A DNA stretch of 64,000 bases from Diploscapter coronatus (lineage: Eukaryota > Nematoda > Chromadorea > Rhabditida > Rhabditidae), in NCBI GenBank assembly GCA_964036155.1, contig OZ038423.1, forward strand, positions 61,767,249-61,831,248. The letters are read 5' to 3'. The notes under the pieces were generated by a model. The model was not told the DNA's origin. It saw only the letters and a list, made by a program, of their open reading frames with translations, and did not search any database. The position numbers were made by a program, and so were the translations under genes. Each line of letters opens with the position of its first letter. The first letter of the stretch is position 1. Below, piece by piece: positions 22,608 to 35,800 of the stretch.

Positions 22608-25290
22608 ATGAAACCGCAAAAAGTCGCTGAAGCATCGAAAGCTGTTCAGAAATCTGATGGTGGCATCGTTAAAGAAAAGAAAAAGGTTAGGAATAAAATT
22701 TGAACAAAATATGTTTTTAATTTCTATTTTTTATTAGTTTTAATGTCTTTTGCATTAACTTGACCAAAATTCAAGCATTTTGACGATTCAATGAAACACC
22801 TAGTTTTTTAGACTTGTATTTTTTTAATTGAGCTGTTATTCAGACTGACTTTGACGATAGCTATGATGTTTAGCGATTAGGTGAAACTTATCATGAGTTT
22901 CGTTTTAGAATCCCAGGTGCTCAAATATTATTCTTAGTGAATGAAAGTTGCCTTATTTTGATAGACGATCGAAACTCGTTAGAATTAATGAAAGGGCTTC
23001 AGTCTACTTTTCGTGAATTGCAAATGAAGAAGCTTAGGATTATGCATTAATCGTTCGAATAGACAAAGCGGTGTCCAATTCATTTTTTACTTTATCGAAA
23101 AATAGATTTTAACCAAAATAAATAAAAGATAAAAATTTCAGAAGCGCCCCTGGCGGAATAAAGTTCGGAAATTGGCGAAGAAAAAGCGACTTGCAGAGGA
23201 GAGGGCTACTGCTGCAGCGAATGGGCAAAAATTGCCGGGGCAGAAAAACGGAGATAAGGCGAAACGAAAGAAGAAGAAAAAGAACAAACAGAATGAGGTA
23301 ATTTTGAAATTGTTATCAACTAACTTCTAATATTTTGAACAACTTCCAATTCATCTGCAAAATGTATAAAAACCTTACTCTTCAATTAGCGCTTGAAGTC
23401 GAGTCCTATTAGAACAAATTCGATATCAAAATTCCTAATTTAGAACATTTTGAATGAGTTTCAGTGAATTTTCAAATCTTTTGAAAAGCGTGCTTTTCAA
23501 TTCGTATTTGTAGCTATTTTCATTCAGGAAACTCAAAATGAGGATGAGCCTGAGAGCGGACAGGGGAAAGTCGTCAAGGAAGAGGAACCACAAAAGCCAA
23601 AAATGAAGGCGGTCGTTTCGATGGAAGAAGCTCAGCAACGCATGAAGGCCGGCAGGTTCAGGTAAAAATTTAGTTTTTCTATTTTCCAGAAAATAGTTAA
23701 AATTACAACAAGCCAGAAGAGAAAATACTTGGCAAAACAAAATATGGTGGAAGAAATAAGTTTTGTTATTCATTATTTGATTGTTTTGATCATGTAAACA
23801 ATACTATCAAGTTACCCCATTTGACAATATCTTAGGAATGCTCAAACGTATTTTGAAGCATCAAGAATTTTGCAGATATCTGAACGAAATGATGTACACG
23901 ATGAGCGGCGCCGATGCAATGGAATATTTCCAGAAAGATCCCGACGCCTTTCAGTGCTATCATAACGGATTCGCGGAACAGGTTCGGCTTACTTTTTCTA
24001 TTTCGAAAAATTAAATAATATAAGTTTCACGCAATTTTTATAAATCCTCGTTTTGAAAGAGAAATGATATACATCATCTTTTCTCACCCTTCTAATGGCA
24101 TCAATTGAAATGTTTCAAAGGAGCCCTATTAGTCGATATTTTAGTGAATAAAGGGTTAGGTTGAATTTTCGAGAATTTCGAAATTTTAAGGCAGCGAAGT
24201 GGCCGAATCACCCGCTGCACCAGATCATCAAGTGGTTGGCGAAGCAGAGCGGCAAGGTCGTTCTCGATTTGGGGTGTGGAGAGGCGAAGATCGCCAAGGC
24301 TGCCGGACATTTGCATCAGGTCACTTTTTATCCTTTATTTGAAGTGTTGTTGAATTCAGGCTTCTCAAAACTCGACCCGCAAAAAAACTATTTTCTGCGG
24401 ATCGAGTTTTGAGAAGCCTGCTTGAATTGCATTTGGTACGGTCGCAAAATTTTCAAGTTTTTACCAGCCATTTTGCGCTTATTTGAAGCTTACATTAACC
24501 TTCAAGTCTATAAAGTTTCGAGGATTATAGTTAAAATTTAATTTATGCCCATTTTATTCGAAATTAGAGCTGATTCTCAAAATACTAAATTTCGCTATTC
24601 TGAACCATTTAAAAGAATTTTCTGAAACACCTCAAAAATGAATCTTCAAATTTTCAGATTTCCTCGTTCGATTTGGTGTCGCAAAACGAACGCGTGACGG
24701 CATGCGATATGGCGCATCTGCCCGTGGAAAGCGATTCCGCAGACATAGCCATTTTCTGCCTATCCCTTATGGGCACGAACCTGCACGAGTACATCCGGGA
24801 GGCACACAGGACACTCAAAATGGGGTTGGTGACTTTCCTGCCAATTGTTCGCAAAGCTATTTTTATGCACGTTTTTGATGACTGATGCAGGAGGATCGGG
24901 AGAAAAATTTTCTGTATTGCAATTTGCAATTAACTTTGAGAACGATAATATTCTTCATTTGAAACATAGATAATTTTCCATTTTTCAGTGGCGTTCTGAA
25001 AATCGCTGAAGTTTCGAGTCGATTTACGAATATTAAACTGTTCGTGGATGCCGTTCAGAAAATGGGATTCAAGAATACGGAAAAGGTGACTCTTTAACTA
25101 GTTTGCGGTAAAAGTTGTATTTCCTTTCTCAACTTTTGTTTTTCTAGATTTTTTAATTTTAAAATGAAATTCTCAGAAAACCGTGGACGACTATTTCGTG
25201 ATGTTGCAATTCTCAAAATCCACTGCGAAATGCGAAAACAAAAAGCCGTTCGGGTTGAATTTGAAGCCGTGTCTGTACAAAAAACGATAG
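22608..25290 (+). CDS. rrp-8: RRP8 rRNA-processing methyltransferase
   Basis: Exons: 22608-22685, 23142-23297, 23528-23661, 23876-23981, 24191-24319, 24658-24824, 24989-25085, 25177-25290; 326 residues. The N-terminus is lysine-rich (KKRPWRNKVRKLAKKKR, and a KRKKKKKNK run), as expected of a nucleolar signal. The Rossmann methyltransferase domain starts AGRFRYLNEMMYTMSG. It shows AKWPNHPLHQIIKWL and the SAM-binding motif VVLDLGCGEAKIA. It continues with ACDMAHLPVESDSADIAIFC and SLMGTNLHEYIREAHR. The C-terminus LNLKPCLYKKR matches human RRP8 LQLQPCLYKRR. Family role: base methylation (m1A) in the large-subunit rRNA, and nucleolar silencing as nucleomethylin in mammals. It sits behind nog-1, another 60S factor. 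Confidence 0.94.
24354..24427. repeat. Near-perfect hairpin in an rrp-8 intron
   Basis: CAGGCTTCTCAAAACTCGA (from 24358) pairs exactly with TCGAGTTTTGAGAAGCCTG (ending 24420). Pairing continues through CCCGCA/TGCGGA and the outer GAATT/AATT. The loop is about 15 bp, in intron 24320-24657. Confidence 0.75.
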
Positions 25291-25410
25291 ATGCTAATGT
25301 TGTTATCAGAAGATTGTTGATTTTACTTTGTTATAAAATGTTATTCCTTAAAAATATTGCTCAAGCTTTTTTAAAGCGCTTCATTCGCTTTGATGCCTTG
25401 AAGAGTTTTC

Positions 25411-25439
25411 AATAAAATTCGAAATTTCATGATTTTCAG
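25411..25439 (+). promoter_or_regulatory. rrp-8 poly(A) signal and acceptor for the SMYD-like gene
   Basis: AATAAA at 25411-25416, then GATTTTCAG ending at 25439, ten bases before the next ATG. Together they look like a compact operon junction. Confidence 0.45.
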
Positions 25440-25449
25440 GAATATAAAA

Positions 25450-28400
25450 ATGTCGTTGGAAGAGGAAGCATTTGCAGTGGCTTTGTCTGTCCAACAGGTA
25501 CAAATTTTAGAATTGGATTAAAATCACTTTGAAACTGTTTCAAAACTGCAAAAAGAAGAATTTTCTCGAAATCTTTATATGGCCATTACCTTGTTATATG
25601 CTATTATAGAAGTTTGATTTAAAAATACTCGGCCGCAAAAAATTCGATGTTTCTCATCTTCATCAAGTTGTCGGACGCTCATAATAGTTATCGACGTTCT
25701 TTTCATCCTATTCGGCTATTTTCCAAAACTAAGTTCGTAAAATGTGCAACCGTCTGAAAGCCCTGTCTGGCCTAGTTTTTATTTATTTTGCAGGTAGGCG
25801 TCTACTGCAACTATTGCATTCGTCGCAACGGCCAACTGCGCAAGTGCACGGGTTGCAAGATGATTGTCTACTGCGGGGCCGAGTGTCAGAAGTTAGACTG
25901 GAATCAGCACAAGGCTGAGTGCAAGGCTATTCTGGTTGGGAGATGTCTTCTTTTTAAATTTCTTATTTACCATCAAACACAATGTTAGAACTTTTCTTTT
26001 AAATTTCTATTCAAGGTGTTTTGAAACATAGCAAATTTACTTTTTGAAATTCTGAAAACGCGATTTTTAATTCCGTTTTCTTTCATTTCAATCTAAGTCG
26101 TCATTCGTATTTAAAGATTTTAGAAACACGACGGAATCGCTGATGATGGAATTCGTCTGGTGATGCGATTGGCGTGTTGTTGGGCAAAGAATGAGTTCGG
26201 AGAAATCGCTCTAGACAAGGGTATTTGTTATCTTCAGAAAAGCAAAACTTTTAATCTAAAATTTCGGTTCGCTAAATCTAAATTTTGACATTTCCGTTTG
26301 GATATTTTGTTTTATTTTAAAAATATTCTAAATTTTGAAATTCTACCTTTTATAAATTTCACCACGTTTTCTTTATCAACATTTTCCTCCTTGACTGAAT
26401 TAATTTTCCATCTGAATAAGAAGAAGGCCTTCTAAAGAAATTTCGTTTTTCATAGATGGTTTAGTTTTTTCAGAAACCCGTTCTCTCTCGACTTTGGAAG
26501 ACCACGGCGACAAAATCAACGAGTTAGCAGAGGGATTTCTCCAACAGTACAAATGCTTTAGTGTTAAGGAATTTGCTTCGGAAGACATCATTATGAAGTA
26601 AGTATTTTTAAAGTTGACTTTTTAAAATAGGTTTTCAATTGGTTACATGTTTTGATCAAGAATATCCTTGCGCTCCTTTCTTTAAATGATTATCATCAAA
26701 CTTAGGAAAAACATAAAATTACGTTTCAAACATATTCAACATTTTTTTAATGAAAGTTCGAACTGATGCGCATATGACTCGAACTAGAAACTGCAAAACT
26801 AAGTAATCTTTCAAAGTGCATTTTTCAGACTATTCAAAATCGTGGCGATAAACAGTTTTGCGCTGAACAACGAATTCGGCTCTGCGATCGGAATCGGGCT
26901 TTGCATCAAACTCAGCAAGGCATTTCACTCGTGCAACCCCAATACCAGGATCGTTTTCAGGTATTTTTCGCTTATTATACATTTTATTTCGATATGCTTC
27001 TAAATGCTCATACCTGTCATTTTCGCCAATGTTTTAATTTACTCATAACTTCTCAGCCAACTAAACATAACACTTTTCGAATTAATTTTTATAGAGATAA
27101 TTCAGTTATGCTACACAGAAGTTATACTAACAACTTTGTGGAATTTTTGACGCACGTATCTTCATGATTTCAAATATTATTTTAAAAAAATATTTATTTG
27201 TATAAATTCAGCGGTCGAAAAGTTCGTCTGCATCCGACGACATCCGATGTACCGAAATCGCTGAACTTGGCAACACATTCTTACATCGATGAATTGCAAC
27301 CTATTGCCGTTAGGAAGAAATTATTGAAGGTACAACGATTTTCTTTGGATTTTTAGTAGCTTACTTTTATAAGTTTCAAACAATCAGGATTTAAATTTCA
27401 TGATAGGACTCTGTGATGAATAAATCATCAATAGCGTAAAGATATCAAAATTATTTGAAAAAATAGATATGAATCAAATTTTCTAAATCTCATTTCATTT
27501 TGTTTAGGAAAAATACCAATTCGATTGCGAATGTGTCGGGTGCACGGACGAAGAGAGGAATCAGAAGATGGAGGCCTGGAATTGTCAAAACTGCAAACAT
27601 TGGATAGAGGCTTCGGACAAGGCTGTTTGTTCGAAGTCGGTCTTTTTATAATTTAAAGCTGAATTTCAACGGCAGAATTTTAAAAATACATTCTAAAAAC
27701 AATTTTGTGGCGAAAAATATTCTCGCTATTATTCCACTGCCAACCTTTGGGACTTACGTGTTATTTCTCTAAAAATAAAATCAATAAAATGTATCCTATG
27801 AAGCATATCTCTCCACAGTCGTGCTTATTAGCAGTCGAAACACAACGCGATTTACTATTTCTTTTTTTGCTTAACGTTCTTTCTTCCCTGAAAAAAAGAA
27901 AGAGCATAGTGTTTCTCACCCTGTTTCCTTTCCTCTCTTCCTCCTGACTGCCCTAAATTTAGCGCATTGTCTGTTAAAATAAGAATGATTTAGTGTATCT
28001 TAAAAAGACCTATTTTTATATTCCAGGTGCAAAACTTCGATAACTGTTGATCACGTGGAAGAGTGCAAATTAGCGGAAGCGAGTGCGACGAATGGCAACG
28101 CGCATGTGGCCAGAGAGGACATTCCTATACAGAGCAGAGTCAACATTGCTGAAAAGGTTAACATTTCTGTTTCATTTTTAAAAAAGTCAATTATTTTTCA
28201 CTAGACATGCACTTGTTGTTTTAAGTCAATATTCTTCGAGGATTATTTTTGAATGAAGAAAAGATATAACACTTGTAGATGAAACTTATAGCAAACTTTT
28301 CATAGGCGTTCAACTCTTTCAGATATTTACAAATGTTACAATACCCAACGTGCGTCGTTAAAGATAGTTCTGAATTATTTTCCTATGAACTTTGGAAATT

Positions 28401-29371
28401 TTCGATTTCCAGATTCTCACTGTAGCTGAAGACGCTCTGCACAAACACAATGTTCTTCGACTCACGTCTTTGCGAGTTCTTTACGCTGCTGCACTTGGTT
28501 CTAAAAAGTGAACTTTTAAACTTATTTCAGTCTTTTACATTTTTGCTTCCATATGAAAGCCGTATTTAGGAAACGAAAAGTGAAAATGTAAGAAGGCTCA
28601 TTTTTAAAGTATCTTTTTCGCAGCAATAATTTGATGATACAGACGGAATAGCATAACGTTGTTTTTTTCTACAATATGATTTCCGTTTTCTATCATCTCA
28701 CACCATTCTTCTATAGGAAATCGTGTGATCATATTGTAGAAAGTATGCCTTCGCACTCTAATATCTGACTGTTATTCTCTACCCAATGAATTTACTTTCA
28801 GCATCGACAAGGCCTACGATTACGGTATGCAGCTGTTGGACATCCACTCACAATATCAGCAACAAACCGACATCGCTATCATCTACCTCAAGTATGGGCT
28901 GTCTCAGGTAGATTTCAGTCTTATTGTGTTTTTTATTATTGTTCTCTTAACAGGTTACTCAATGATCTTTAGTAATATTCAATTTTAGTTCAATAATTTT
29001 GAAACATACGGAGATTTGTTGGATTTTAGAGATAGTTTCTATAAAAAAAAAAGATCAAGATGATAATGTGAAACTTTTCCAAATTGCTTTTTATTATTTT
29101 CCTGAAACATATAATTTCATCGATAATATCTTGCTAATATTTAGTTCAGTCACAATTTGTTATCGCTCTTTCCAATTCAGTTTCTTTTTATCTAAAACTT
29201 GAAACATCTCAAGCGATATTTTTAAAACTTCAGGTACTAATCGCGAAGGGGGAAAAGAAGGAGGCCTTGCCGATGCTGGCCGAGATCCAGCCGAGATTTG
29301 CCGAACTTCACGGCGCCGATTCCGAGGTCTGCACCAACATTCTCGCTGCCATCAAGATGATCTCCAAATAA
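25450..29371 (+). CDS. SMYD-like MYND/SET protein with degraded SET domain
   Basis: Exons: 25450-25497, 25794-25934, 26124-26220, 26474-26597, 26829-26960, 27212-27329, 27508-27635, 28027-28156, 28413-28507, 28802-28907, 29234-29371; 418 residues. The MYND zinc finger is complete (YCNYC, KCTGCKMIVYCGAECQKLDW, HKAEC). The SET part keeps KLSKAFHSCNPNTRIVFSG and the SYIDELQPIAVRKKLL stretch. The post-SET cysteines FDCECVGC are kept too, followed by a helical C-terminal region as in SMYD3. The usual SMYD start, a SET-N segment with GxG before MYND, is absent, and the invariant NHSC is FHSC. SMYD enzymes methylate histones and other proteins; this copy may lack activity. It lies 159 bp after rrp-8 and 488 bp before vps-11. 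Confidence 0.85.
28667..28741. repeat. Hairpin in a SMYD-like gene intron
   Basis: TTCTACAATATGAT (28667-28680) pairs exactly with ATCATATTGTAGAA (28728-28741). Further pairing inside runs through TTTCC/GGAAA. In intron 28508-28801. Confidence 0.6.
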
Positions 29372-29859
29372 GTCGTATTTTTAACTTGAATTTTAAAATT
29401 ACCGTGTTTGTTGTTCTTATGCTAATTTTTAGAATATACGGTATTTTATAACTGCCCACTAAAATAATCGAATTTTCGTTATTCCAAAGCAGTTTTTATT
29501 TTTAGAAGTTACGATATAATTTCTTTTCAAACCTATCAAAGCTCAACGATTAAAGGTAGAATTTTCAAGGATGACATTTTATTATCGATTTTCTCCTAAA
29601 ATGTAATAATCTCGATTTTATTTCGTTTTCCGATTCTAGTGACCATTTTCATAACCATCGACATATCATTTCATGTATTTTTATCAATCTATCTCATTAC
29701 ATTCCTTCCTCTAACATATTCGATCTCAAGTTGGACAGTTTTCGACGGTAAATAAACGTGATAGCCGTTTTGAAATCATAGATTTTCTCTTAAAAGGTCT
29801 CAAACCTTGAAATATCTTTTTCTCATTGCTCCCTTAAAAATTTCTACTTTCAGAAAAAA
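29372..29859. other. SMYD-like gene to vps-11 intercistronic gap
   Basis: 488 bp without coding potential. AATAAA at 29751-29756 and a TTTCAG acceptor ending 29853, six bases before the vps-11 ATG. Confidence 0.45.
29846..29853 (+). promoter_or_regulatory. Candidate trans-splice acceptor for vps-11
   Basis: TACTTTCAG is followed by a short A run and the ATG at 29860; no in-frame upstream exon is visible. Confidence 0.4.
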
Positions 29860-32800
29860 ATGTCCGTAGATTTTGGCTGGAGACGTTTCAATTTCTTCGA
29901 CAAACAAATCGTCTTCGACCCCGAAAAGCCGGACGAAAAATTTCTTGGGCTCAAGGTGCGAAATCTACTCTTCAAAATCCTGAATCTGGGTGAATAGTAA
30001 CAAAATTTGTCGGGAAATCCTCGTAAATTTTGCCACAACTCGCCCTAGATGCCAAAACCCTTACTCAAATAAAAATCTTTCCTAATTACGGTAGTTCTTC
30101 CAGGACGTCTGTGTGGAGTGTTGGTGCGCTCAGGGCGATTATGCTTATCTGGGCGAAACGCGAGGCGGTGTCTTCCGACTTCACAAACGATTGCACCAAT
30201 TCTTCTGGAAGGCATATCAGCACAAGCTCTCCGCTCTACACACCGCCAGGAATTTTCTGTTCTCGCTGGGAGTAAGTAGTTGTTTTTATTTTTTTGTGAA
30301 AATTTATAAATGAAGCGTTGACTCGAACGTTTTTGCAATACGAATCATATTTGGTATAAAAATGTTCTTTTTCATGTCAGTTTCAAAATTTCTTATTTTC
30401 AAAAGTTGAAAGGTGAATTCACAAATCAACAATTCAAATTCAGGAAGACGAAGAAGGCGATTCGATGCTCAAGATATGGGATCTGGACAAAATCGACGAG
30501 AGTTCAGGTAGGTAAATTCAAATATTTTTCCATGAATAGGGTTTTCGCAGACGAATGTGTGGGCATTTTGATTCTTCGCTTCTTATCGCGAAAATAGAAG
30601 TTTCCCTGTACATTCTATCAAATCAAAAGAGTTATATTGTGGTGAAGTGGCTAATGGTCTATGGCTAGTTGCCAAATTTTTTATTTAGTAAGCGAATTTG
30701 AATAAATTGAGCTAATGAAAACAAAATATGGCAAAGCTGAATGGGATCTAATATCGGCCCTCGGATCCCCCGAAAGCATTTTTTCCAAAAAATTCTCCTC
30801 ATTCAAGTAGATAGAGGAATGGGTAGGCACTAACCTTGGAAAGTAGAAGTGCTTTCAGAGTCGCCTCTGAACGATAGGATCTGTTCCCCCTTTCGCGCAG
30901 TATCGTAGCCTGCGTTGAATTCTCGCGAAAGTGGGGAGGTAGCTCTTTTTGAGTGGAAGAAGGGAGGGAGAGAAAGATGCCTCGCCTACTAGGATTTAGC
31001 GTAGAGGGTGGGAGAGTGGAAGGCATTTAGGCGTCGAACCTGGCGTATTTACTAGGTCCTCTGAGGTTAGTCTCGAGGGTCGACCTTTACGGTTGTCGAA
31101 GAAGTTTTTGAATGCTTCTCTCAGAGGAAGTCATAGTCCCTTTCACCGTTATCGTTCTTCAGCTTTTATGCTATGAGGTTTTCCTTGTCACTCTGTTGTC
31201 TCAATTATCTACTTATCTAGTCTAGTATATATTCACTCCGAAAAAATGGAAATATATTTGGTTTCCATGAAGATCGGAGCTATCAACTCTTCTCATGCCT
31301 TTCTTTACACGCTTTCTATTATTTGTAAAACTTACAGTCCGTGCGGTGCGCGAGATCCGTATGCAGTCGATCGTGGTGTCCTCCTCTGTGTGCTGCCTCG
31401 CAGTCCATTCGACCCTCACCGGCACAGTCATTGGATGCGAGGATGGAAGTGTGTTCCTCTATTCTGGAGATATCATAAGGGATAAGGTCCAATTTTCAAC
31501 ATTTTCTCTTTAATAAGTTTCAAAAGTTTACGAACTTTCAAACTATTTTATTTTGTCCGCTATGTCGTTGTCCAAAAAATTCGTTTAAGAATAATTTTCA
31601 ATATGCTTCAAAAATGTAATAAATGGAACTTTTACGACTGTTTCAATGACATTTTTATTTTTGTATTAATAATAAGAAAATTTCTAGAACGTAGGCAAAT
31701 GGCTGCGAGTCCGCGATGCCGCGTTAGACGGCCCAATTACCGGATTGGCCATCAGTCAAGTAATTTTTCTTACAAACTCTTGATTTTATTCAATTTTCCA
31801 GGTCCACCAATTTCGATCGCTGATTTTCGTGATCACTGGGAAGAGTCTTTTCTCTGTGATTGTCGACAATAAGACTGTTACTAGCAAGGTAAGCTGACTT
31901 AAAAACTGCAAGAATTGTAGGGCAATTTTGAATTTCAAGTTTTTAGGGCTTTACACAAAAGATGTTAGTCTGACTTGATTTTTTTGCAGTTTTGAACTTG
32001 AAATTTTACTTGGAGAGATCTAGAGCTTATTATTACGTTTCCATAAGTCGGCTTTTTTCCAGAACAAGCACGAGTCGATGGGCGCTAGCAAAGACTGTTG
32101 GACGTTCGACGAGAAGAGCGCGCGACTCATCGTCGGCAGCAAGGATGCGAGTTGTTTTGTTTTGCTTTGTTTTCTGAAAACAACGAGTTATGAGCGAAAT
32201 AATATTTTAATACAAGATACTTTTGTAAATTTCTCTTGAAACTTATTCTCCAATTTTGATAAGCGTATGAATGATAAGAGAAAATCATTATTTTTTAAGG
32301 TTTCATTTAAGTCTTCATTTTGAAAACAACATAATTTTTCAAATTCCAGATGATCCATTTCTACGACGTGGAGCAGTGTCTGGATGGAGGCGAGGGTCGC
32401 TGCTATCAGCTAAATCGCGGACACGAGAAACTCCAGCTGGTCGCTTACGGGGAAAACATTGCTCTGCTCACCAAACAACAGGCTGTCATCAAGTTGGCAA
32501 ACTTTTTTCTTACACTAAAAAATATTTTTAATTGGAATGCCTGATTCGTTCAAATCTCCTTGCAAATTATTGTAAAGGTTATGGGGAATGACGAAACGTG
32601 TTTGAAGACGTTTTCTTCTAAATTTTGCAAAATATTTTCTAAAAGGTGTGTGATTTATGTTTAAAATTGTAGAACTAAATTGACACATTTAATCTGTTCT
32701 TTAAAGAAGAAAATTAAGAGCAGACTTTGCAACCTATTCATTAATTTGTTATTTATTTTTTGCTAAACCATTATCAATTACAATAATCAATAGTTTTTGT

Positions 32801-35800
32801 CAAAAAAAGAAGTTCAAAACTGGAATAAGATTGACCAACGTTCTAACTTCCTAACATTCTAAAATATCGCTATTTTGAAACGCTTATCTAATTTGTCGAT
32901 GCTTCAGACACAATGAATTCATGTCGATGTTGACGGTGTACAACATTCCCGGCCAGTACATTTCTTTTTCGTGCGCTCTTCCCTCGCTCTGCAGACTCTT
33001 CACTATCGGGAATATCATTATGGTTTTGTCACCATCAGGTAAATTTGACTGTTTGAAAATAATATTGTTTGTTATTTGGAAATCGTCAAGCATTGAAACA
33101 CAAGACCTAAGCAAATTAGTGTAGGGAAAGATAGAGCAATATATTGCTTTCATCACCATGCCTCGATGTTTCAAAGTGTTCAAATTGCCTATTTGAATTT
33201 CCAAACTTAGGAAAATTAGTGTAAGTGAAGATAAAATAAGGAAATAATTTTGTCAGTCTTTTAATATCTCGATATCTCACGGTTTTCAAGTTGCCTATTT
33301 ATTTTGAAATATGCTATGTTTCAGACAAAAATATCAATTTTTGCTTTTTCTTACTAATTGTAAAATTCAGACGGAACCCTGAACGAGTTGCGTGAGAAAA
33401 GCATCACGGCGAAACTCGACTTCCTCATCAAGAAGAACCTATTCGATGTGGCTATCGGGTGAGATTTTTCTCTATTTTATTTTGGAAAAACAGGATGAAC
33501 TTTAAGATTACTAGATTAAGCGTTTCTTTGAAACATGCAAAAATCTTCACTTTTAAATGTTCAAATTTCAGATTGGCAAAAAGCAAGCGCAAAGAAAATG
33601 AAGACGAAGAAAACTTAAAGCCGATTCACGTCAAATATGGAGATTACCTCTATCAGTGAGTTTCCCCCTCGATTTTCTAGAAAAGTCGTAGTTCGAGTGT
33701 TTTTCTCGAAATTCAAAATAGTCGAACTTTGAATTTTTCTCAAAATCTTATTTGTTTTTAGAAAAAGCGACTACGAAAACGCGATCAAAGAGTACAAGGA
33801 GACGATCGGATTGTTGGAGCCTTCTTATGTCATCAGAAAGGTTGAATTTATTTTTTTTTAATTCTTCAAATCTCCAACTTGTAAAACATTATGAAGCATT
33901 GAAATGGTTGGGAAGCACTCTCATACTTGCATCCTGCCTTTTCAACTTGCAAGATTTTCAAATTATCATTTCCTTTTTAATTTTTACCATTCAGTTCGTT
34001 GACGGTAGCCGACTGCGTCAATTGTGCATTTATCTGGAGGCTCTCCACACGAACAATAAACATACTCAGGTAGAAAGTTTGAGAATTCGACAATATTAGT
34101 ATTTCAAGTAGAAAAATTTGATAGGTTATTTCAAAATGAGTTTTGAGAATGATGAGGATCAGCTAAAATCAACAAAATTTTATTCGAATGAAAGAGAGGC
34201 AAACAATTTCAATATCGTATTTTGTTTATGAATGATTTTTTCCTGATGAAAAAATAGGTCGAAAATTTTATTCAGTCATTTTTCATACAACCATGAACAT
34301 AATTTGGCGCGAAAAGATTTATCGGAAACTTCTTTTAAGAAAAACGCAAAGAACTATTATTTAATTTCTAGCAACACACGAACATCCTTTTGTGCACGTA
34401 CATTCGACTGGGCGATAAGGACAAAATGATGAAATTCGTTCGCGAGCAAGCAGCCAGCAAGAATGTCGACGTCCCAGCCATGCTCGAGGTCAGTTTCAGG
34501 ATTTTTACTGATGTTTTATTTAACAATTGGTTCTCAAATTAACCACGTTGAAATATTCAAGCGCTAACCCTAAAAAAGAGCCTTGCTACATTTCAAAATG
34601 GACTGATCAAATTAGCTATTTTTCTATCTCCTTGATGTCTTCTTCAGGTTTCAGGAAATATGAAACCAAAACAGAAGATAATTTCACTCGAAATGTTCAG
34701 ACCCTCCGAACGGGCGGCTTCGCAGCTGATGCTTCGATTTTGGCGACCCAGCTGGGCGAGCATGAACAGGTCAAATTTCCTCAATTTCAATAAAATTTTC
34801 AATGTTGTCTTTCTTGAAGCTGAAATCCAAGTTCATCAACTTTTAAAACTGTATTTCTTTGAACTTAGACAGAGTTAACTTAACCTTGAAACTAAATTCG
34901 ATATTAACGTATTGTAAAATTCTAACTTCAGGCAGTAGCGGCAATAGTCGACGACTTGCACAACTACAGACTGGCCGTCAAATATATCTCCGATAAATTG
35001 CCGCCTAAAGAGGTATTACTTGGTCCTTAATCTGGAAGATGCAAACTGGTACACGGTTATTTTCCGTGGTTAGAAAATGCGAAAAGGAGAAACTGGTTTA
35101 AAATTATTCTATCTCCCTTTATTTTCGATCTTTAAGATTTTTAACTCCATAATATTTTGATCCTTTTTTTTTTTCTTCAAAAAGCCAACAATTTTCCAGA
35201 TTGTGACTTATCTCGAAAAATACGGTCGTGAATTGCTGAAACACAACCCGAACGAGACGACGACTCTATTGATGAACATCTTCGATAAGGCGACGAAAGG
35301 TATGCATTTTTATTTTCATAAAGACAATAAGTTTCATTTTTTCAAAAAAGATACTTGCAAAGTAGTATTCGGATTTGATTACAAAACGTTTTTCATGCAT
35401 TTCAAAGTTAAACTAGCTCCTACTCTTTACCATTATTGATTATGTTACGTTCCTCATAACGATATCAAATTCCATTTGTTTTTAAACAAAGAACTAATTT
35501 CATAAATGCCAGCTTTCGTTATTTTCTAAAGAAATTTTATATTTCAAGATTCTGTTAAATTCGTCCTCGATTTATATGAACACTACTCTGACCTGTTGGC
35601 ATTTGCTAAACTACAAATACTCGAATTGTTCAGATCCGGAAATCGACGTGCTGCCGCTGATTAACCTGTTGACGAAGGACTCGAATTCGAATGTGGATTT
35701 GGTGCAGAAAGTGATCGAGAATGCCAGCTACAAGAACCGATTAATCCTCGGGCATGTCCTCATCGAGTTGCGGCTCAGACAATTCGCTGAGAACATTATT

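Noticed and set aside
34627..34700. Longer version of a vps-11 exon starting at an upstream CAG
   Set aside because: Upstream acceptors give the wrong phase; starting at 34701 gives an exact match to the VPS11 VDVPAMLETLRTGGF-type alignment.
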